The translations under genes and the position numbers were made by a program. Under the pieces are notes generated by a model. It did not search any database. It saw only the letters and a list, made by a program, of their open reading frames with translations, and was not told the DNA's origin. This document shows, in pieces, positions 18,156 to 37,189 of a stretch of DNA of 64,000 bases (position 1 is the first letter of the stretch; each line of letters opens with the position of its first letter). Source of the DNA: Acanthornis magna (lineage: Eukaryota > Chordata > Aves > Passeriformes > Acanthizidae); assembly GCA_036785705.1 (NCBI GenBank), contig JAWUZG010000961.1, positions 186,001 through 250,000 of the forward strand, written 5' to 3'.

Positions 18156-18287
18156 CTGGGCCCCTCGGACCAAGGGGGGCATCACAATTCCAGGATTTTG
18201 TTGCGTTCCCAATTTGGAATTCGCCTGTTGGCCCCCCCGGACCAGGGGGGGAGGGATCACAGTGCCGGGAATTCGGCTGGAAGAGCT
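18156..18287 (-). CDS. GATAD2A: GATAD2A coding exon 5
   Basis: This exon encodes residues 235-278, 44 codons in phase 0 at both ends. The peptide [44 protein letters not shown] carries two PPLVRG motifs, the hallmark of this part of p66-alpha (human [25 protein letters not shown]). Acceptor TTTTTCCAG precedes AGCTCT, and donor GCCCAG precedes GTGAGT. The intron just after the donor is a run of short GGGAAAAAA blocks (18070-18150). Confidence 0.96.
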
Positions 18288-18289
18288 CT

Positions 18290-19165
18290 GGAAAAAGGGA
18301 AAATGGTGAGGAAAAATGGGGGAAATTTGGGGGAAAATTTGGGGGAAAATTTGGGGGGGAATGGGGAAAAATTTGGGGAAATTTGGGGAAAAATGGGGGA
18401 AGATTTGGGGAAAAATGGGGGAAAAATTTGGGGAAAAATGGGGAAATTTGGGGGGAAAATGGGGAAAAATTTGGGGGGAAAGTGGGGGAAAATTGGGGGA
18501 AATGGGGAAATATTTGGGGAAAATTGGGGGGAAAATGGGGAAAAATTGGGGGGGAAATGTTGGGGAATGGAGGATTCAAATGAGGAATTTGTGGAGGGAA
18601 AGGCAAAAAAATATTGGGAAAAATGAGGAAAAAATGTTGGGAATTGTGGAATCCAAATGGGGGAATTCATGGAGTGAAAGGCAAAAAAAAAATCAGGAAA
18701 AATGAATTACAGAAATGGGAAAATGTTGGGAATTGTGGAAATGAAAAATCCAAAGGGAACTCATGGAGCAAAAGGTGGAAAAAATTGGGAAAAATCAGGG
18801 AAAAACGTTGGGAATTACAGAAATGGAGAATCCAAAGGGAATTCATGGAGCAGAAGGCAAAAAAAATTGGGAAAAATGAGGAAAAATGTTGGGAATTATG
18901 GGATCCAAATGGGGGAATTCGTGGAGCAAAAGGCAAAAAAAAAATCGGGAAAAATGAATTACAGAAATGGGAAAATGTTGGGAATTGTGGAAATGTGGAA
19001 TCCAAATGGGGGAATTAATGGAGCAGAAGGAAAAAAAAAAAAGGGAAAAATGGGGGGAAACTGTGGGAATTGTGGAAATGGGAAAAAATGTTGGGAATCG
19101 TGGAAGTGGGGAATTCAAGCGGGGAAACTCATGGAGTGAAAGGCAAAAAAAAATTGGAAAAATGG
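18290..19165. repeat. Two adjacent arrays upstream of coding exon 5
   Basis: 18290-18560 is a 20-24 bp repeat of AAATTTGGGGAAAAATGGGG. 18560-19165 is a ~90-bp repeat containing GGGAATTGTGGAATCCAAAT, GGGGGAATTCATGGAG and AAAGGCAAAAAAA, about six units. In the transcript they are C- and T-rich. No exon-derived core is obvious. Confidence 0.88.
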
Positions 19166-19335
19166 GGGGAAATGTTGCGTTTTTTTTGGGGATTTTGGGG
19201 CGTTTTTTGGGGTTTTTTTGGGAATTTTTGGGGTATTTTGGGGGGGTTTTGGGGTTTTTTGGGGATTTTTTGGGGTGTTTTGGGGTTTTTTGGGGTTTTT
19301 TGGGGGGTTTTGGGGGTTTTTTTGGGTTTTTTCCC
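19166..19335. repeat. TTTTGGGG-type G-rich repeat
   Basis: About 170 bp of TTTTGGGG and TTTTTTGGGG units on the plus strand (CCCCAAAA in the transcript), ending just before the donor of coding exon 4. Many runs of four or more G separated by short T loops fit the G-quadruplex pattern on the template strand. Confidence 0.9.
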
Positions 19336-19348
19336 CGCTCCCACTGAC

Positions 19349-19441
19349 CTGGAGGGAGCTTTTCCCCGCGGGAGCCGTTTGGGATCCCCGCACCAAGGGC
19401 GGGGGCGCGGCCACGGCACCTCCCGAGGAACCACAGGAGAG
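19349..19441 (-). CDS. GATAD2A: GATAD2A coding exon 4
   Basis: This short exon encodes residues 204-234, 31 codons in phase 0 at both ends. The peptide LSCGSSGGAVAAPPPLVRGS then QTAPAGKSSLQ has the first PPPLVRG motif and the AGK-SLQ tail of p66-alpha (human TTPPPLVRGTQNIPAGKPSLQ). Acceptor TTTTCCAG precedes CTCTCC, and donor CTCCAG precedes GTCAGT. The first residues, LSCGSSGGAV, are less conserved, so the exact acceptor (a second AG lies close by) is slightly less certain than the rest. The upstream intron ends in a 2.5-kb polypyrimidine stretch in transcript sense. Confidence 0.93.
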
Positions 19442-19444
19442 CTG

Positions 19445-21990
19445 GAAAAGGAAACGGAGAGAGGTGGGAGAGGGAAAGGAAAAATGGAGAGAGAGAAAAG
19501 GGAAAATGGAGAGAGAGGTGGGAGAGGGAAAGGAAAAATGGAGAGAGAGAAAAGGGAAAATGGAGAGAGAGGTGGGAGAGGGAAAGGAAAACTGAGAGAG
19601 AGAAAAGGGAAAATGGAGAGAGAGGTGGGAGAGGGAAAGGAAAAATGGAGAGAGAGAAAAGGGAAAATGGAGAGAGAGGTGGGAGAGGGAAAGGAAAACC
19701 GAGAGAGATGGGAAAGGAAAAATGGAGAGAGAGAAAAGGGAAAATGGAGAGAGAGATGGGAGAGGGAAAGGGAATCTGAGAGAGAGAGGTGGGAGAGGGA
19801 AAGGAAAACTGAGAGAGAGAGAGAGATGGGAAAGGGAAGGGAAAACCGAGAGAGAGAGGTGGGAGAGGGAAAGGAAAAATGGAGAGAGAGAAAAGGGAAA
19901 ATGGAGAGAGAGATGGGAGAGGGAAAGGAAAACTGAGAGAGATGGGAAAGGGAAAGGAAAATGGAGAGAGATGGGAAAGGGAAAAGGAAAACTGAGAGAG
20001 AGAGGTGGGAGAGGGAAAAAACGGGAGAGAGAGATTGGAAAGGGAAAGGAAAAATGGAGAGAGATGGGAAAGAGAAAAGAGAGAGAGAGAGAGACGGGAA
20101 ACAGGAAAGGAAAAATGGAGAGAGAGAGGTGGGAAAGGGAAAGGAAAAATGGAGAGAGAGATGGGAAAGGGAAAAACCAAGAGAGAGAGAGACGGGAAAC
20201 AGGAAAGGAAAACAGAGAGAGAGAGATGGGAGAAGGAAAGGAAAAGTGGAGAGAGAGAGGTGGGAAAGGGAAAGGAAAAATGGAGAGAGAGGTGGGAAAG
20301 GGAAAAAGAAAAATGGAGAGAGAGATGGGAAAGGGAAAGGAAAAATGGAGAGAGAGGTGGGAGAGGGAAAACCGAGAGAGAGAGAGAGATGGGAAAGGGG
20401 AAGGAAAACTGAGAGAGAGAGAGGTGGGAAAGGGGAAAAGGAAAAATGGAGAGAGAGAGAGGTGGGAAAGGGGAAAAAAAGGGAGAGAGAAATGAGGGAA
20501 AAGGGAAAAACAGGAGAGAGAAAAGGGAAAACGGAGAGAGAGATGGGAAAGGGAAAAGGAAAAACAGAGAGAGAGAAAAGGACAAGGGAAAAGGAAAAAC
20601 CGAGAGAGAGATGGGAAAAGGGAAAAGGGAAAAAATGGGAGAGAGAGAGGTGGGAGAGGGAAAACAGTAGAGAGAAAAAGGAGGGGAAAGGGAAAAGGAA
20701 AAACAGAGAGAGAGATGGGAAAGGGAAAGGAAAAACTGAGAGAGAGAGGTGGGAGAGGGAAAGGAAAAACAGAGAGAGAGAGAGGTGGGAAAGGGGAAAA
20801 AAAGGGAGACGGAAATGAGGAAAAAGGGAAAAACAGGAGAGAGAAAAGGGAAAAGGGAGAGAGAGACGGGAAAGGGAAAAGGAAAACCGAGAGAGAGACG
20901 GGAAAGAGAAAAGAGAGAGAGAGATGGGAAAAGGAAAAGGAAAACCGAGAGAGAGACGGTGGGAGAGGGAAAACAGTAGAGAGAGAAAGGATGGGAAAGG
21001 GAAAAGGAAAAACGGAGAGAGAGAAAAGGAAAAATTGGAGAGAGGGTGGGAAAAGGAGAAAGTGGAGAGAGAGAGAAAAGGGAAAGGGAAAAATGGGAGA
21101 GAGAGAAGAGGGAAAAGGAAAAAAACAGGAGAGAGAGAAGACAGGTGAGGAGGGAAAAGAGAAAAAACCAGAGAGAGAAAGGAGGGAAAAGGGGAAAGGG
21201 AAAAAACGGGAGAGAGAGAGATGGGAAAAGGGAAAAATGGGAGAGAGAGAGGAGGGGTGAGGAGGGAAAAGTGGGAATGGGGAAAGAGGGAATAGGGGAA
21301 AGAAAAAATAGGGAATAGGGAAAAGGAAATACAGAAAAAAGGGAATAGGAGAAAGTGGGAATAGGGGAAAGAAATAGGGAAAGAAGGAATAGGAAAAAAG
21401 AAAGAGAGAATAGGGAAAAGTGGGAATAGCGGAAAAAGGGAATAGGGGAAAGGGAATACAGAAAAAAGGGAATATGGGGAAGAGAGAATAGGGAAAAGAG
21501 AGAGGGAATAGGGGAAAGAGGGACTAGGAAAAGACAGAATAGGGAAAGAAAGAATAGAGAATAGGGAAAGGAAATAGAGAAAAAAGAGAATATGGGAAAA
21601 GAAGGAAGAAGGAAAGAGGGAATAGGAAAAGGGAATAGGGAAAGAAAAAGGGAATAGGGAAAGGGAACACAGAAAAAAGAGAATATGGAAAAGACGGAAC
21701 AGGGAAAGTGGGAATAGAAAAAGAGGGAATAGGGAAAGAAAGAGGGGAAGAGGGAAAAGGGAATAGGGAAAAAAGAGAATATGGGAACAGTGAGAATAGG
21801 GAAAAGAAAGAGAGAATAGGGAAAAGTGGGAACAGGGAATGGGAACATAGAAAAGAGGGAATGTGGGAAAGAGGGAATGCGGGAAAGGGATAGGGAAAAG
21901 TGGGAATAGGAAAAAGGGGAAATACAGAAGAAAGGGAATAGGGACAGAGGGAACAGGAAAAAAGGGAATAGAGCACAGAGAGAATGCACA
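19445..21990. repeat. 2.5-kb polypurine array (GAGAGAGA / GGGAAA)
   Basis: Nearly all-purine on plus: units of GGGAAAGGAAAAATGGAGAG with GAGAGAGGTGGGAG to about 21270, then GGGAATAGGGAAAGA units. In the transcript this is a polypyrimidine tract directly before the acceptor of coding exon 4. It leaves a minus-strand frame of about 1,048 codons open (Ser/Phe/Pro/Leu only), which I do not regard as a gene. Confidence 0.95.
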
Positions 21991-22530
21991 GCAGAGCTCC
22001 TCGGGAAAACCCTGCGGGATCAGCTCCCCCTCCTCCTGCTCTCCTTGGGGAATTACTTGGGAATTATTATTGGGAATTACTTGGGAATTATTAGGGAATT
22101 ATTTGGGAATTATTCGGCAATTTGGGAGCAGGAAAATCCTGTGGGATCAGCTCCCCCTCATCCTGCTCCTCTGGGAAAAAGGGAGACAGCAGGGAGCTTA
22201 AAAATCCTGGGAAATGGGGAAAAATCCCTGGAAAAGGGGGGGAAAAATCTTGGGAAAAGGGGGAAAAAATCCTGGGAAAGGGTGGAAAAATCCCTGGAAA
22301 ATGAGGGGAAAAATCCTGGGAAAGTGAAGAGACCAGGGAGTTAAAAATCCTGGGAAAGGGCACAAAAATATCTTGGGAAAAAGGGGGAAAAATCTTGGGG
22401 AAATGAGGTTAAAAAATCCCTGGAAAAGGGGAGAAAAAACCCTGGGCAAGTGAAGACACCAGGGAGTTAAAAAATTTCGGGAAAGGGGGGAAAAATGGAG
22501 GAAAAAATTTTGGGAAAAGGGGGACAGCAG
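21991..22530. repeat. Diverged short repeats between two large arrays
   Basis: A 45-bp segment with GGGATCAGCTCCCCCTCCTC occurs twice (about 22015 and 22142), separated by TTGGGAATTATT repeats. From 22200 a GGAAAAATCCTGGGAAA repeat follows. No coding sequence is seen. Confidence 0.75.
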
Positions 22531-22559
22531 CCCCAGGAGAGGCCTCCCCATCCCGAAAA

Positions 22560-31563
<9,004 letters not shown>

Positions 31564-31693
31564 CAGCAGCACGTCGGAGCTGCTGTCGCGCAGAGCGATG
31601 CGGCTGAGGCCGTTCATCCTGGGGCTCGAGGGCTCATTGTCTGACAGAACGATCACGTCCGGGGACGGAACGCGCCTGTCCCGCTTGGAGTCC
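31564..31693 (-). CDS. GATAD2A: GATAD2A coding exon 2
   Basis: This exon encodes the last base of codon 116 and residues 117-159. The peptide [43 protein letters not shown] contains the [11 protein letters not shown] motif diagnostic for vertebrate p66 proteins (human [23 protein letters not shown]). The Asp/Ser-rich hydrophobic core resembles a SUMO-interacting motif, which is an inference from pattern only. Acceptor TTTTTGCAG precedes GGACTC, and donor GTGCTGCTG precedes GTGAGTCC. If the donor failed, the frame would stop after about 19 codons. This donor edge recurs some 44 times downstream in the intron; only this copy continues into [11 protein letters not shown]. Confidence 0.96.
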
Positions 31694-32475
31694 CTGCAAA
31701 AACACCCGGAGTGAGCAAATCCAGGGAAAAACTGGGAATTCATGGGAAATTCACAGTAAAAACCACCAGGAATCCATGGGAAAACACCCAGAGTGAGGAA
31801 ATCCTGGGAAAAACTGTGGGAATTCATGGGAAATTCACAGTAAAAACCACCAGGAATCCATGGGAAAACACCCAGAGTGAGGAAATCCTGGGAAAAACTG
31901 CAGGAATCCATGGGAAATTAATGGAAAAACAACGGGAAATCCATGGGGAAACACTGGGAGTGAGGAAATCCAGGGAAAAACTGCAGGAATCCATGGGAAA
32001 TTCATGGAAAAACAACGGGAAATCCATGGGGAAACATTGGGAGTGAGGAAATCCAGGGAAAAATTGCGGGAATTCATGGGAAATTCACAGTAAAAACCAC
32101 CAGGAATCCATGGGAAAACACCCAGAGTGAGGAAATCCTGGGAAAAACTGGGAATTCATGGGAAAAACAGCGGGAATCCAGGGAAAAACATCTGGAGTGA
32201 GGAAATCCAGGGAAAAACTGTGGGAATTCATGGAAAAACACCCGGAGTGAGGAAATCCAGGGAAAAACTGCAGGAATCCATGGGAAATTCATGGAAAAAC
32301 AACGGGAAATCCATGGGGAAACACTGGGAGTGAGGAAATCCAGGGAAAAACTGCAGGAATGCAAGGGAAATCCATGGGAAAAGCATTGGTAGTGAGGGAA
32401 ATCCATGGAAAAACAGTGGGAATCCATGGGAAAACAGCAGGAATGAGGGAATCCATGGAAAACCGGGAATCTCCC
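31694..32475. repeat. Array from the acceptor flank of coding exon 2
   Basis: About fourteen units of GGAAAAACACCCGGAGTGAG, GAAATCCAGGGAAAAACTG and GGAATCCATGGGAAAT. The first intronic bases next to the exon acceptor (AAAAACACCCGGAGTGAG on plus) are part of the unit, so the array repeats the polypyrimidine flank but not exon sequence. Confidence 0.9.
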
Positions 32476-32847
32476 GGATCTCAGCAAGAAAATTCCCAGA
32501 ATCAATCCAAGCCAAATTCCCTTCATCCCAAGCCCCATCCCAATAAAAATTAGGATGAGAGAGTGGCCGGGATTTCATTCCCAAGCCCCATCCCAACAAA
32601 AACCAGGACCGAAAATTCCCATAATTCCGTGAATTCCCAGGAACACTCATTCTTTGGAAAATCAGGATGATGAAATTCCCAAAATCAATCCAAGATAAAT
32701 TGCCTTTATCCCAAATTGCCTTTATCCCAACTCCTTCCCAAAAAAAAAAAAAAAAACGGAATGAGAGAGTGGCCACAATTTCCCTCCCCACCCCAAATAA
32801 TTCCCAAAAAATTCCCAAAAAATCCCTGGAATTCCCAGAATTCTCAC
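32476..32847. other. Mostly unique intron segment
   Basis: The segment holds a few repeats of CCCAAGCCCCATCCCAATAA and an A-run near 32740-32757. It lies on the donor side of coding exon 1. I see no exon or regulatory element in it. Confidence 0.5.
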
Positions 32848-33194
32848 CCCCGGGCCGTGCTCATGTCCACGGGCTCGTCCCCCGCCGGCAGCTCCACTTT
32901 GATGGTGGCTTTGACCTCTCCGCCCTTGAGGATTCCCGGGATTTTCGGCTCCGCGGGGACAATTTTGGGCTCCGTGGGGACAACTTTGGGGTCGGTGGGG
33001 ACGATTTTGGGGTCGGTTGGGATTATTTTGGGGTCGCTGGGGATGATTTTGGGGTCGGCAGGGATCTTCATGTCGTCCCCGGGCTCGGCAGGGCCTCTGT
33101 CCATGCGCAGCTTTTTGGGGTCGGGGTCGCCCGGGGCCGTGTCCCTCTCCAGGGCTCGCTTCTGGCTCCGCGTGCGGCACGAGTCCTCAGTCAT
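32848..33194 (-). CDS. GATAD2A: GATAD2A coding exon 1: N-terminus, contains the start codon
   Basis: This exon encodes residues 1-115 and two bases of codon 116. Translation starts at ATG (33192-33194) in a GCCATGA context; the exon itself begins at 33203 after TTTTCAG, leaving CTCCCCGCC as 5' UTR. The peptide MTEDSCRTRSQKRALERDTA matches human GATAD2A (MTEEACRTRSQKRALERD), and DPKKLRMDRG follows. Residues 47-86 are six tandem copies of a seven-residue unit [D/E]PK[I/V][I/V]P[S/T/A], encoded by a 21-bp repeat and not part of the human protein as I recall it. The exon ends EPVDMSTAR, matching the conserved GPVDM. The donor is CCCGGGG before GTGAGA. Intronic decoy copies of the ATG-bearing edge lie upstream on the minus strand. 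Confidence 0.95.
32937..33056 (-). repeat. GATAD2A: Coding 21-bp minisatellite in GATAD2A
   Basis: Six in-frame copies of a 21-bp unit (GATCCCAAAATAATCCCAA-type with T or C changes) encode residues 47-86. The last copy is partial and changes into PGILKGGEV. It is the only tandem repeat seen inside an exon of this gene. Confidence 0.9.
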
Positions 33195-33203
33195 GGCGGG
33201 GAG
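33195..33203 (-). other. GATAD2A: 5' UTR part of coding exon 1
   Basis: Nine bases, CTCCCCGCC, lie between the acceptor (CATTTTCAG) and the ATG. The presence of an acceptor here means that at least one upstream noncoding exon exists. Confidence 0.85.
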
Positions 33204-35170
33204 CTGAAAATGGGGAAAAAATGGGGAAAATTTGAATTATCATGGAGAATTCATGGAAAAATGGGAGTCCTCAGTCATGGCGGGGAGCTGGGAAAAAATG
33301 GGGAAAATGGGGAAAATTGGGGAAAATTAGAATTATCATGGAGAATTCATGGAGAAATGAGAGTCCTCAGTCATGGCGGGGAGCTGGGAAAAAATGGGGA
33401 AAATGGGAAAAATGGAATTATCGTGGAGAATTCATGGAGAAATGAGAGTCCTCAGTCATGGCGGGGAGCTGAAAATGGGGAAAAAATGGGGAAAATTGGG
33501 AAAAATTAGAATTAACACGGAGAATTCATGGAGAAATGAGAGTCCTCAGTCATGGCGGGGAGCTGAAAATGGGGAAAAATGGGGAAAATTGGAATTATCA
33601 TGGAGAATTATGGGAAAATGAGAGTCCTCAGTCATGGCGGGGAGCTGAAAATGGGGAAAAATGGGGAAAATTAGAATTATCGTGGAGAATTCATGGAGAA
33701 ATGAGAGTCCTCAGTCATGGCGGGGAGCTGAAAATGGGGAAAAAATGGGGAAAATTAGAATTATCGTGGAGAATTCATGGAGAAATGAGAGTCCTCAGTC
33801 ATGGCGGGGAGCTGAAAATGGGGAAAAATGGGGAAAATTAGAATTAACACGGAGAATTCATGGAGAAATGAGAGTCCTCAGTCATGGCGGGGAGCTGGGA
33901 AAAAATGGGGAAAATGGGAAAAATGGAATTATCGTGGAGAATTCATGGAGAAATGAGAGTCCTCAGTCATGGCGGGGAGCTGAAAATGGGGAAAAAATGG
34001 GGAAAATTAGAATTATCGTGGAGAATTCATGGAGAAATGAGAGTCCTCAGTCATGGCGGGGAGCTGGGAAATGGGGAAAAATGGGAAAATTAGAATTATC
34101 GTGGAGAATTATGGGAAAATGAGAGTCCTCAGTCATGGCAGGGAGCTGGGAAAAAATGGGGAAAATAGGGAAAATGGGGAAAATTAAAATTATCGTGGAG
34201 AATTCATGGAGAAATGAGAGTCCTCAGTCATGGCGGGGAGCTGAAAATGGGGAAAAATGGGAAAATTGGGAAAAAATTAGAATTTTCAGTTATGGTGAAA
34301 ATGGGAGTCCTCAGTCATGGCGGGGAGCTGGGAAATGGGAAAAAATGGGGAAAATTAGAATTATCATGGAGAATTCATGGAGAAATGAGAGTCCTCAGTC
34401 ATGGCGGGGAGCTGGGAAATGGGAAAAAATGGGGAAAAATGGGGAAAAATGGGAAAAATTTGAATTATCATGGAGAATTCATGGAGAAATGAGAGTCCTC
34501 AGTCATGGCGGGGAGCTGAAAATGGGGAAAAACAGGAAAATTGGGAAAAATTAGAATTAACACGGAGAATTCATGGAGAAATGAGAGTCCTCAGTCATGG
34601 CGGGGAGCTGAAAATGGGGAAAAATGGGAAAATTGGGAAAAATTAGAATTATCGTGGAGAATTCATGGAAAAATGGGAGTCCTCAGTCATGGCGGGGAGC
34701 TGGGAAAAAATGGGAAAAATGGGGAAAATTGGGAAAAATTAGAATTAACACGGAGAATTCATGGAGAAATGAGAGTCCTCAGTCATGGCGGGGAGCTGAA
34801 AATGGGGAAAAATGGGGAAAATTGGGAAAAATTAGAATTAACACGGAGAATTCATGGAGAAATGAGAGTCCTCAGTCATGGCGGGGAGCTGAAAATGGGG
34901 AAAAAATGGGGAAAATTGGAATTATCATGGAGAATTCATGGAAAAATGAGAGTCCTCAGACATGGCGAGGAGCTGGGAAAACGGGGAAAAATGGGAGAAA
35001 ATGGGAAAAAATTAGAATCCTAGGTCATGGTGAGGTGGTGGGGGAAAACAGGGAAATGGGAAAAATTAGGATTTTCAGTTATGGTGAAGTGCTGGGGGAA
35101 AATGGGGAAAAAATGGGAAAAAGCAGAATCCTAGGTCATGGTGAGGTGCTGGGGAAAAAGTGGGAAAAAT
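33204..35170. repeat. ~85-bp array of start-codon exon edges, ~20 copies
   Basis: About 20 units with period near 85 bp. On minus each reads TTTTCAG or TTCCCAG, CTCCCCGCC, ATGACTGAGGACTC and then TCATTTCTCCATGAATTCTC spacer. Each therefore holds the acceptor, the nine-base UTR, the start codon and the first five codons of GATAD2A. Distal units (after about 34950) have decayed motifs such as AGACATGGCGAGG. Confidence 0.96.
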
Positions 35171-36800
35171 GAGAACTGTGGGAATGGTGAGATGATAGAA
35201 AATTTGGGAAAGGGCTGAAAAAGGAGCGGAAGAACAGCTGGAAAAGCTGCTGGAAAACCACTGGAAAAGGGCTGGGAAAGGAATGGAAAAGGGGCAGGAA
35301 AAGGGTGAAAAAACAGCTGGAAAAAGGCTGGAAAAGGGATGGAAAAGAGGTGGGAAAAGGCTGGGAAAGCAGAAAAACTTGACTTTTAACCCAAAATTCA
35401 GCACTGCTTCCGTGATTCCCAAACTTGTAACCTGGGAATTCCACACTCATTCCATGCTTTCCCCAGAGTTTTTCCCGGGAATTCAGCCCCAATTCCACCT
35501 TTCCCAAACTTTTCAGCGCTGATAATTCCGTTATTCCCAAACTTCTAGGGAATTCACCCCCAATTCCGTGATTGCCAAAGCACTAATTCCACTATTTCCA
35601 CACTTTTCAGCCCCAATTCCACATTTCCCAAACTTTTTCCAGGGAATTTACCCCGAATTCCACAATTCCCAAATCACTAATTCCAAGATTTCCACACTTT
35701 TCAGCACCAATTCCACAATTCTCAAACTTTTTCCCGGGAATTCAGTACTAACTCCACATTTCCCAAACTTTTCAGCACTAATTCCATTAGTCCTAAACTT
35801 TTTCCAAGGAATTCAGCGCTAACTCCACACTTTCCCAAACTTTTAATTCCACAATTCCCAAACTTTTCAGCACTAATTCCATTATTCCCAAACTTTTAAT
35901 CAGGAATTCAGCACCAATTCCCAAACTTTTAACCTGGAATTCAGCCCAAATTCCACAATTCCCAAACTTTTCAGCCCCAATTCCACAATTCCCAAATTTT
36001 TAATTCCACCATTCCCAAACTTTTAATCAGGAACTCAGCACCAATTCCAAATTTCCCAGATTTTTAACTGAGAATTCCACAATAACTCCACATTTCCCAA
36101 ACTTTTCAGCACTAACTCCATTATTCCCAAACTTTTTCCAGGGAATTCAGCGCCAGCTCTACATTTCTCAAACTTTTAATTCCACAATTCCCAAACTTTT
36201 CCCCAAGAATTCAGCCCAAATTCCACAATTCCCAAATTTTTAATTCCACCTTTCCCAAACTTTTCAGCGCTAACTCCACAATTCCCAAACTTTTTCCCAA
36301 AAATTCAGCCCCAATTCCACAATTCCCAGATTTTTAACTGGGAATTCCACGCTAATTCCACATTCCCCAAAGTTTTAATTCCACAATTCCCAAACTTTTC
36401 AGCACTAATTCCATTCTTCCCAAACTTTTAATCAGGAATTCAGCCCCAATTCCACATTTCCCAGATTTTTAACTGAGAATTTCACAATAATTCCACAATT
36501 CCCAAACTTTTCAGCACCAGTTCCATCTTTCCCAGACTTTTCAGCACTAATTCCATTATTCCCAAACTTTTAATCAGGAATTCAGCACCAATTCCACATT
36601 TCCCAAAATTTTCAGCACTAACTCCACAATTCCCAAACTTTTAACTGAGAATTCAGCCCAAATTCCGCAATTCCCAAACTCTTCCCAAAAATTCCGCCCC
36701 AATCCCACCTTTCCCAAACTTTTCAGCGCTAACCCCGCCATTCCCAAACTTTTTCCCAGCCTCAATTCCGCAATTCCCAAACTTTTAATCGGGAATGAAT
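35171..36800. repeat. ~30-bp minisatellite CCCAAACTTTTCAGCACTAATT
   Basis: 35171-35370 is a GGAAAAGGGCTGGAAAA purine repeat. From 35400 units of ATTCCACAATTCCCAAAC, TTTTCAGC(A/C)CTAATTCC and TTTTTCCCGGGAATTCAGC alternate for 1.4 kb. The array lies in the long first intron. Confidence 0.88.
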
Positions 36801-36975
36801 TCCCAATTTCGCACCCCAAACCTCACAGAGGAAATCCAGGACCATCCCCAATCTTTGGGGTTTTTTTGGGGTTTTTTTTCCCCGGGAAAAGCGGTGCGGG
36901 GCGGGGCCGGGGGGGCGGGGCCGGGAGGGATTTGGGATTCCCAAATTCCCGAATTCCCGGCGGGCTCGGCATTCC

Positions 36976-37091
36976 AAGGGTTAAGCGCTGCCATTTTCCC
37001 GGGAAAAAAAAAAAGAGGAGAAAAAAAAAAAAAAAGGAAAAAAAAAAAAAAAAAAAAAGTCCTGGGAACAAAATGGCAGCGCTTAACCCTT
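36976..37091. repeat. Inverted repeat with A-rich loop
   Basis: The left arm 36976-37003 (AAGGGTTAAGCGCTGCCATT then TTCCCGGG) is the reverse complement of the right arm 37061-37091 (CCTGGGAACAAAATGGCAGC then GCTTAACCCTT), apart from a three-base insertion and one mismatch. About 57 nt of A-rich purine lie between. Each arm contains a YY1-like AAATGGC core. Confidence 0.9.
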
Positions 37092-37189
37092 TCGGCGCCG
37101 GGCCGGGAGGGAGCGGCGATTCCCGAGAGCATTCCCGGGGTTTTTCTGCTTTCCCAAAATTCCCGGAGTGAGATTTCCCACCGGGATTT

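Noticed and set aside
18843..21989. 1,048-codon minus-strand open frame (Ser/Phe/Pro/Leu)
   Set aside because: It is the complement of a polypurine array. Codons are only CT-rich combinations with no domain, and it lies in a GATAD2A intron and reads through the coding exon 4 region in the wrong frame.
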